Below, piece by piece: positions 21,154-25,625 of a stretch of DNA of 25,625 bases. The position numbers and the translations under genes were made by a program. Origin of the DNA: an uncultured Oscillospiraceae bacterium (GTDB lineage Bacteria; Bacillota; Clostridia; Oscillospirales; Oscillospiraceae); the NCBI GenBank assembly GCA_958423465.1, contig CATZRD010000034.1, forward strand, positions 1-25,625. The letters run 5' to 3'. Under the pieces are notes generated by a model. It did no database searches. It worked only from the letters and a program-made list of their open reading frames with translations, and was not told the origin of the DNA. How positions within the stretch are numbered: the stretch's first letter is position 1; the number at the start of each line of letters is the position of its first letter.

Positions 21154-22044
21154 TTATACCATCAGGAACCTGCGGATGGCGGAGAGGCTCCCCACCACGC
21201 CGATGAAAATGCCGGCCGCCGCGAAAATCACCGCCACATAGGGCCACATTCCCTCAAAGGGGACCACCCGGATCAGGTTGATGGTGTCATTGCCCGCCAC
21301 GGACCTGGCTACCGCCTCGTACAGCCCCCACTGGAGGAAGAAGCCGATGGCGGCGGAGAAGAGCCCCATCAAAAAGCCCTCGTAGACGAAGGGCCAGCGG
21401 ATGAAGCCGTTGGTGGCCCCCACCATCTTCATAATGGCGATCTCGTCCCGGCGGTCAAAAGTCGTCAGTTTAATGGTGTTCGCTATAATAAATACAGATA
21501 CCAAAAACAGCACCGCGATCAGCACCACGCAGACGATGCCCGCCACGTTGCGGATGGTGATGAGGCCGGCGGCCTCATCCTCATAGGCGTTCACGTCGCT
21601 GATGCCCGGCACCTCCATCAGCGCCTGACGGGTCTGGCTCATGTAGCCGATATCCAGCAGGTCCACGGCGTACCGGTGGGGGAAGTTCTCGTCGGGCAGG
21701 CCCTGGAACAGCTCGTCCCCCTCGTACCGCTGGCGGAACGCCTCCGCCGCCTGGGCGTTGGAGATGAAATGCACGTCCGCCACATTGGGAACCTTCCGCA
21801 GCTGGGCCGCCAGAGCCTCCGCCTCCTCCTGGGTGAGGCTGTCGTCCACAAAGGCCAGCATCTGGTTCTCCGCCTCCATGTCCTCCAGCATGGCGTTGGC
21901 GTTCACCGCCACCAGGGTGAAGGTGCCCATGATCAGCAGGCAGGCCACCGTGATGCCGATGGCGGCAAAGGACATGAAGCCGTGAGTGAACATATTGCTG
22001 GCGCCCTCCCGGGCGAAATAGAGAAAGTTATGATTACGACGCAT
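21154..22044 (-). CDS. ftsX: Cell-division ABC permease FtsX
   Basis: FtsX is the membrane half of FtsEX, which uses ATP hydrolysis by FtsE to control wall hydrolases outside the cell. The protein is 296 residues. It has one membrane segment near the start (about 24-48), a large external loop (to about 165) and three C-terminal membrane segments. The typical NTIKLTTFDRRDEIAIMKMVGAT segment lies between TM2 and TM3 (shown here in part: FDRRDEIAIMKMVGAT). ATG 22044 is chosen because AAGGAGG lies nine bases upstream; a GTG at 22065 would place that site inside the gene. It overlaps the ftsE stop by 11 bases. The likely partner of the external loop is the M23 hydrolase encoded next. Confidence 0.95.
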   Translation of the reverse strand: MRRNHNFLYFAREGASNMFTHGFMSFAAIGITVACLLIMGTFTLVAVNANAMLEDMEAENQMLAFVDDSLTQEEAEALAAQLRKVPNVADVHFISNAQAAEAFRQRYEGDELFQGLPDENFPHRYAVDLLDIGYMSQTRQALMEVPGISDVNAYEDEAAGLITIRNVAGIVCVVLIAVLFLVSVFIIANTIKLTTFDRRDEIAIMKMVGATNGFIRWPFVYEGFLMGLFSAAIGFFLQWGLYEAVARSVAGNDTINLIRVVPFEGMWPYVAVIFAAAGIFIGVVGSLSAIRRFLMV

Positions 22045-22912
22045 CGGCCTGTCCCTCCTTCTCACCGTCCGCCGCCCCGGCGCCGCCGGAGGCGAACTCC
22101 GCCAGGATCTCCGACACGTCCACCTCCGTCAGGTCCTCCACCGGCGGCTCTGTTTTGGGGGCGGCCGGTTCCGGTTTGGGGGCGGGCTGGGGGGCGGGCT
22201 GAGGTGCGGATGCCGGGGCCGCCTTGGTCCGGCGGGACCGCAGATGGTAGCCCTTGCCGTCGCTGACCACCCGGCCGTTCTCCAGCATCACCGCCCGCTT
22301 ATCAAAGCGGTTGACCAGATCCTTTTCATGGGTCACCACCAGCACGGTGGTACCCAGGGCATTGATCCGCTCCAGCAGACGCATGATCTCCAGGGACCGG
22401 GCGGGGTCCAGATTGCCGGTGGGCTCGTCGGCGATGATGGTGCTGGGATTGTTCAGCAGGGCGCGGGCGATGGCCACCCGCTGCTGCTCGCCGCCGGAGA
22501 GCTCCGAGGGCAGGCGCTTGCCCTTGTCCGCCAGCCCTACCAGCTCCAGGCAGTAAGGGATGCGCTTTTTGATCTCCTTGCTGCCGGCGCCCACAGCCCG
22601 CATGGCGAACACCATATTGTCATACACCGTCTTGTGCTCGATGAGCCTGAAATCCTGGAAAATGACCCCTACCGTCCGGCGGAGGTAGGGAATCTGACGC
22701 TCCCGAATATTCAGCAGAGAGAAGCCGTTGACCATCACCTGGCCCGACGTGGGCTCTACCTCCCCCACCAGCAGGCGGATCACCGTGGACTTCCCGCTGC
22801 CGGAGGGGCCGACCATAAAGACGAACTCTCCATCCTGTATCTCCAGCGACAGCCCGTTCAGGGCGTGGGTGCCGTTGGGGTACTCCTTCACCACATCTTT
22901 CAATCGAATCAT
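22034..22912 (-). CDS. ftsE: Cell-division ABC ATPase FtsE with a C-terminal extension
   Basis: FtsE is the cytoplasmic ATPase of the FtsEX complex. Residues 1-225 form a standard ABC domain: Walker A GPSGSGKS (35-42), Q-loop Gln86, signature LSGGEQQR (138-145), Walker B IIADEPTG (159-166) and His195 in VVTHEKD. The family is usually about 220-230 residues; this one is 292. The extra part is a Pro/Ala/Gln-rich linker (about 232-256) followed by an acidic stretch with a short amphipathic-looking segment (EDLTEVDVSEILAEFA). It is the first gene of the ftsE-ftsX-M23 unit, expressed from the promoter at 22997-23025 with a leader of about 78 bases. The ATPase call is certain; the tail's role is unknown. 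Confidence 0.96.
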   Translation of the reverse strand: MIRLKDVVKEYPNGTHALNGLSLEIQDGEFVFMVGPSGSGKSTVIRLLVGEVEPTSGQVMVNGFSLLNIRERQIPYLRRTVGVIFQDFRLIEHKTVYDNMVFAMRAVGAGSKEIKKRIPYCLELVGLADKGKRLPSELSGGEQQRVAIARALLNNPSTIIADEPTGNLDPARSLEIMRLLERINALGTTVLVVTHEKDLVNRFDKRAVMLENGRVVSDGKGYHLRSRRTKAAPASAPQPAPQPAPKPEPAAPKTEPPVEDLTEVDVSEILAEFASGGAGAADGEKEGQADAS

Positions 22913-22986
22913 GCTCTGTACCAGCCTTGCCTCTCCATAGAGTTAAAATTTTATGTCAACTTCTCTCGTGGAAAAATGACAAAAAG

Positions 22987-23024
22987 TTACAATGTAATCA
23001 TACACAAATGACGGGGTTCCGTCA
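22987..23024. repeat. Two dyads over the ftsE promoter
   Basis: TGACGG-GGTT-CCGTCA (23009-23024) covers the spacer and most of the -35 box. TTACA-A-TGTAA (22987-22997) covers the start region and touches the -10 box. Both are perfect inverted repeats in positions where a repressor would block RNA polymerase. No known regulator motif is recognised. Confidence 0.55.
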
Positions 23025-23025
23025 A
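22997..23025 (-). promoter_or_regulatory. Sigma-A promoter for ftsE-ftsX-M23
   Basis: On the minus strand TTGACG (23025-23020), a 17-base spacer and TATGAT (23002-22997) precede ftsE. The start should be near 22990. A second TTGACA at 22960-22955 has no -10 partner at usable distance. Confidence 0.8.
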
Positions 23026-23252
23026 GAGATGTTCCCAAGAATCCAAAATTTTCTTTTTTTCGCAGGATCACAAGCCCCCCTGCCCGCCATCCGGCGGAAA
23101 TGATCCTCCGGTCCGCTCTGTCCGCCGCCCCTCTGACACCCCTCGGGACCCGCTCCCCATCCTTTTCGCCCCTTTTGCCGGGAATCGTGCCTCTCTCAGG
23201 GTGATGGTTGTTATGTAATCTGACGCAACCGTGGAGCGCCGTCCCCCCGGCG

Positions 23253-23295
23253 AAAAAAAGCGCGGAGGACCGATCTCGGTCCTCCGCGCTTTTTT
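23253..23295. terminator. Terminator after the PucR-type gene
   Basis: A perfect 19-bp stem (23254-23272 with 23277-23295, loop ATCT) has six A on one side and six T on the other, so it can end transcripts in both directions. It lies 4 bases after the stop codon of the minus-strand regulator; on that strand the run is seven T. Confidence 0.95.
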
Positions 23296-23299
23296 CAGA

Positions 23300-24391
23300 T
23301 CACGCGTCAATGCCCCGGCTGGTCAGGTACTTCTTGACCATGAGGGCGACCTTAAAGGTGATGGCGTCGTCGAACTCCCGAAGATCCAGGCCTGTCAGCT
23401 TCTTGATCTTCTCCAGACGGTACACCAGGGTGTTCCGGTGGACGAACAGCTTCCGGGCGGTCTCGGACACGTTCAGATTGTTCTCAAAGAACTTGTGGAT
23501 GGTAAACAGGGTCTCCTGGTCCAGGGCGTCGATGGGGTTCTTCTTGAAAACCTCCATCAGGAACATCTCACACAGGGTGGTGGGGAGCTGATAGATCAGG
23601 CGGCCGATGCCCAGGTTCTCGTAATTGATGACGTACTTCTCCGTATCAAAGACCTTGCCCACCTCAATGGCGATCTGGGCCTCCTTGTAGCTCTTGGCCA
23701 GCTCCCGCAGATGGAGGGCCACCGTGCCGATGCCAATGACCACCCGTTTTTCTCCCTCGGCGCACAGGGCGTTCTCCAGCACGCCAGCGGCCCGCTGGAT
23801 CTCCTTCTCGCTGCCCGTCTCCGGAAGCTGGTGAATGAGGGCCACGTCGCTGTCCCCCACGCTCAGCACAAAGTCGTTCTGCCGGTCGGGAAACAGGCCC
23901 TGCACCACGTCCATCAGCGCCGCGTCGCCGCCGTTGAGCTGGCGAATCACGAACACGCCCCGGGGCACCTCCGGCGCCACATGGAGCTCCTTGGCCCGCA
24001 TGTAGATATCGCTGAGCATGATATTATCGGAAATGATATTCTTGATAAAGGAGCTGCGGTCATGCTTCTCCTCGTAGTAGGTCTTGGCCCCGTTCAGCGC
24101 CACGGCGGCCATGGCGCAGACAGACCGGCTGATCTCATCCTCGCCCATGGTGAAAACAGCGTAGTCGAATCGGGACCCCCACCCGCTGAGGGAGCGGAAC
24201 GCCCGGCCGTCCATCACGATGACCACGCCCTCCGCCTGATTGATCCGCTCCACATACTCCGGCCACTTGCGCCCGATCAGGCCCAGATCACTGCAGGAGA
24301 TCACCGTACCCTCGCTGTCGATCACACCTACCACACGGTCGCTGGCTTCCTTGAGCTGGAGCACCACATTCTGAAAAATTCTTCCCGACAT
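23300..24391 (-). CDS. PucR/CdaR-type transcriptional regulator
   Basis: This is a 363-residue cytoplasmic regulator. The N-terminal part (about 1-120) has a CdaR-like ligand-sensing look (VVGVIDSEGTVISCSDLGLIG). The middle holds a GGDEF-like PucR region, and the C-terminus (about 305-358) is the PucR-type helix-turn-helix with NVSETARKLFVHRNTLVYRL. Relatives respond to purines, sugar diacids or amino acids, but the ligand cannot be read from sequence. ATG 24391 is used because GGAGGAG lies six bases upstream and the promoter -10 box is at 24453-24458, which excludes the longer in-frame start at 24502. It is monocistronic with its own promoter and terminator. Its position upstream of ftsE makes local control conceivable but unproven. 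Confidence 0.88.
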   Translation of the reverse strand: MSGRIFQNVVLQLKEASDRVVGVIDSEGTVISCSDLGLIGRKWPEYVERINQAEGVVIVMDGRAFRSLSGWGSRFDYAVFTMGEDEISRSVCAMAAVALNGAKTYYEEKHDRSSFIKNIISDNIMLSDIYMRAKELHVAPEVPRGVFVIRQLNGGDAALMDVVQGLFPDRQNDFVLSVGDSDVALIHQLPETGSEKEIQRAAGVLENALCAEGEKRVVIGIGTVALHLRELAKSYKEAQIAIEVGKVFDTEKYVINYENLGIGRLIYQLPTTLCEMFLMEVFKKNPIDALDQETLFTIHKFFENNLNVSETARKLFVHRNTLVYRLEKIKKLTGLDLREFDDAITFKVALMVKKYLTSRGIDA

Positions 24392-24452
24392 ACCTTTCTC
24401 CTCCATCGCCATTCTCATCCGCACTTTGTGCAATATGCCAACATCCTTTATT

Positions 24453-24481
24453 ATTATACTTTGTTCTTCGACACAATGCAA
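24453..24481 (-). promoter_or_regulatory. Sigma-A promoter for the PucR-type gene, with a Spo0A-box-like heptamer
   Basis: TTGCAT (24481-24476), a 17-base spacer and TATAAT (24458-24453) drive the regulator; the start is near 24446. The spacer contains TGTCGAA (24473-24467, minus strand), identical to the core Spo0A-binding heptamer. A single heptamer can occur by chance. Confidence 0.82.
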
Positions 24482-24512
24482 GAGAATTTTTCTTTTTTCC
24501 ACAAAATTTATG

Positions 24513-25265
24513 TCAAATTTTTGACGGATATGTAGAAATCCTGGCGGCTCTGACCGACTCCCGCAGTTTTTCCGTCTCCCCCTCCGTCAGAAAGCGGTAT
24601 GCCCCCCTCTCCAGGGCCGGGTCCAGGGCCACGCCGCCCATGGAGATACGTTTCAGATAGACCACCTCCGAACCGCAGGCGGCGGCCATCCGCTTGATCT
24701 GGTGGAATTTCCCCTCCCGGAGGGTAATGCGGACCTCGCAGCCGTCTCCCAGCAGCTCCAGCCCCGCTGGAAGGCACCGGGCGCCGTCGGCCAGGGTGAT
24801 TCCCCGGGCGAAGGCCTCCGCGTCCGCCTGCGTCAGCGGGCGTTCCAGTCTGGCGTAGTATACCTTGTCCACATGGCTCCTGGGGCTCAGCAGCCGGTGG
24901 GCCAGCTCCCCGTCGTTGGTCAGCAGCAGCAGGCCCTCCGTATCCTTATCCAGCCGCCCCACCGGGGCCAGACGGCGGCGGCGCAGCTCCGCCGGCAGCA
25001 AATCCAGCACCGTCCGCTGGCTCCGGTCCTCGGTGGCGGTGAGCACGCCGGCGGGCTTGTGGAGCATGACGTAGGTAAAGGTCCGATACCCCAGGTCCTG
25101 ACCGTCCACCAGGATGAAGCGGGTCTCCGGGTCCGCCTTATCCTCCCCGCTGCGGGCGGGAACGCCGTCCACCAGCACCCTGCCCTCCTTCACCAGCAGT
25201 TTGGCCTCCCGGCGGGACCAGCGCCCCGTGGAGGCGATGAGCTTATCCAGCCGCTGCTCCGCCAT
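24513..25265 (-). CDS. RsuA/RluB-family pseudouridine synthase
   Basis: Enzymes of this family convert a specific rRNA uridine (16S position 516 for RsuA, 23S position 2605 for RluB in E. coli) to pseudouridine. The 250-residue protein has an N-terminal S4 domain (1-48, RLDKLIASTGRWSRREAKLLV) and the catalytic domain with GRLDKDTEGLLLLTNDG (Asp106 as nucleophile). The later motifs REGKFHQIKRMAAACG and VVYLKRISMGGVAL follow. The KFHQIKRM form leans toward RsuA-like members, so 16S rRNA is the favoured target. The ATG at 25265 follows GAAAGAGGGG. No terminator separates its stop from the PucR-type promoter about 30 bases on, so some readthrough is likely. Confidence 0.92.
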   Translation of the reverse strand: MAEQRLDKLIASTGRWSRREAKLLVKEGRVLVDGVPARSGEDKADPETRFILVDGQDLGYRTFTYVMLHKPAGVLTATEDRSQRTVLDLLPAELRRRRLAPVGRLDKDTEGLLLLTNDGELAHRLLSPRSHVDKVYYARLERPLTQADAEAFARGITLADGARCLPAGLELLGDGCEVRITLREGKFHQIKRMAAACGSEVVYLKRISMGGVALDPALERGAYRFLTEGETEKLRESVRAARISTYPSKI

Positions 25266-25305
25266 ACCAGCTTCCCCTCTTTCCTAGTTTCTGCTATTCT
25301 CTTAT

Positions 25306-25334
25306 AGTTTATCGTATCATGGGAAAATAAGCAA
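25306..25334 (-). promoter_or_regulatory. Probable sigma-A promoter for the rsuA-type gene
   Basis: TTGCTT (25334-25329), a 17-base spacer and TAAACT (25311-25306) lie about 40 bases upstream of the start codon, after the tuf terminator. The -10 matches consensus at four of six positions, so the exact box is less certain. Confidence 0.6.
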
Positions 25335-25370
25335 CAGAAAAGAGGCGCATCCCGCTTACGCGGAACGCTG

Positions 25371-25401
25371 AAAAGGCCCCCACCCGAGGGTGGGGGCCTT
25401 T
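25371..25401 (-). terminator. Intrinsic terminator after tuf
   Basis: A perfect 14-bp stem (25372-25385 with 25388-25401), very GC-rich in the middle, is flanked by A and T runs. On the minus strand it ends in four T residues. It lies 20 bases after the tuf stop codon. Confidence 0.92.
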
Positions 25402-25421
25402 GATGCTCTTGAGAGAGGGGA

Positions 25422-25625
25422 TTACTCCTTGATGTCGATGACGACGCCGGAACCCACGGTACGGCCGCCCTCGCGGATAGCGAAGCGCAGGCCCTTCTCA
25501 ATGGCGATGGGGGTGATCAGCTCAACGTTCATGTCCACGTTGTCGCCGGGCATGCACATCTCAACGCCCTCGGGCAGAGTGATGACGCCGGTCACGTCGG
25601 TGGTACGGAAGTAGAACTGGGGACG
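25422..25625 (-). CDS. tuf: Elongation factor Tu, C-terminal fragment (cut by window edge)
   Basis: EF-Tu delivers aminoacyl-tRNA to the ribosome. Only the last 67 codons are in the window, from RPQFYFRTTDVTG to SGVVIDIKE and a TAA stop. This is domain III, including MVMPGDN-type sequence (here MCMPGDNVDMNVEL) and EGGRTVGSG. Codon use is highly biased, as expected for a very strongly expressed gene. The start lies beyond the right edge. It is followed by a strong terminator. If the genome carries two tuf copies, which one this is cannot be told. Confidence 0.98.
   Translation of the reverse strand, partial: RPQFYFRTTDVTGVITLPEGVEMCMPGDNVDMNVELITPIAIEKGLRFAIREGGRTVGSGVVIDIKE

Larger units (their letters stand above)
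22913..23299. other. 387-base intergenic region between the PucR-type gene and ftsE
   Basis: From left to right on the plus strand it holds the ftsE leader (22913-22990), the ftsE promoter with two dyads (22987-23025), and an AT-rich spacer to about 23063. A GC-rich block of about 190 bases follows (23064-23250), then the terminator of the PucR-type gene (23253-23295). The GC-rich block can fold locally: GGATCA 23065-23070 with TGATCC 23101-23106, enclosing CCGCC/GGCGG. I see no convincing reading frame, tRNA or promoter in it. It may be a small RNA, a decayed gene or spacer. Confidence 0.5.

Noticed and set aside
19678..22266. 862-codon plus-strand frame opposite the M23-ftsX-ftsE genes
   Set aside because: Antisense shadow; it crosses three firmly identified genes and a terminator, and gives a His/Gly/Leu-rich product without domains.
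22913..22960. TTGACA in the ftsE leader as a second promoter
   Set aside because: No sequence resembling a -10 box lies 16-18 bases downstream; the region there reads GGAGAG.
23068..23310. 80-codon minus-strand frame in the intergenic region before ftsE
   Set aside because: It begins inside the end of the PucR-type gene in another frame, spans that gene's terminator hairpin, has no ribosome site and shows no recognisable domain.
1..25625. CRISPR arrays, insertion sequences, phage genes, tRNA or rRNA genes
   Set aside because: No regularly spaced direct repeats, transposase or integrase motifs, tRNA cloverleaf sequences or rRNA segments were seen by reading. A tRNAscan or ISfinder run was not possible here.

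Overview
The window looks like chromosome from a GC-rich, low-branching Firmicute of the class Clostridia, most likely an Oscillospiraceae-type gut bacterium (Flavonifractor, Intestinimonas or Lawsonibacter-like). This placement is inference. It rests on strongly GC-biased third codon positions, Gram-positive gene order (topA-trmFO, greA-lysS, plsX-acpP-rnc, ftsE-ftsX-M23 peptidase), TrmFO instead of a SAM-dependent TrmA, and strong Shine-Dalgarno sites and sigma-A promoters. The genus cannot be fixed from this window. No mobile element, CRISPR array, rRNA or tRNA gene is visible.

Layout. Positions 1-2260 form a small divergent locus with visibly lower GC and a different codon style from the rest. 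A YheO/DauR-type regulator (+) faces a ridA to NhaC-family antiporter operon (-), with a sigma-A promoter in each direction and several candidate operators between them. The antiporter gene runs off the left edge. Positions 2441-5061 (+) hold a double-OB-fold SSB-like protein with a very strong terminator, then an RluA-type pseudouridine synthase that overlaps a DEDDh exonuclease. A perfect 19-bp hairpin ends this block and the opposing ftsK gene.

Everything from 5157 to the right edge is on the minus strand. Read in the direction of transcription: end of tuf (EF-Tu); an RsuA-type pseudouridine synthase; a PucR/CdaR-type regulator; ftsE-ftsX-M23 murein hydrolase, a cell-wall hydrolase module with its own promoter; an unrecognised 244-residue protein; greA-lysS-SpoU methyltransferase-dprA-topA-trmFO-plsX, a long information-processing run from one consensus promoter; acpP with its own promoter; rnc; uppP; ftsK/spoIIIE.

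Themes are translation and RNA modification (RluA, RsuA, TrmFO, SpoU, LysS, RNase III, EF-Tu), DNA handling (TopA, DprA, FtsK, SSB-like), and envelope growth and division (FtsEX-M23, UppP, PlsX/ACP). Most of this is core gene content. I see no convincing new multi-gene system. The most unusual items are the unknown protein at 19083-19817, the long Pro/Ala-rich plus acidic tail of FtsE, the Lys/Ala-rich tail of TopA, intrinsic terminators placed too close to rnc and to the unknown gene for an ordinary promoter, and paired dyads over the ftsE promoter and in the ridA/yheO intergenic region.
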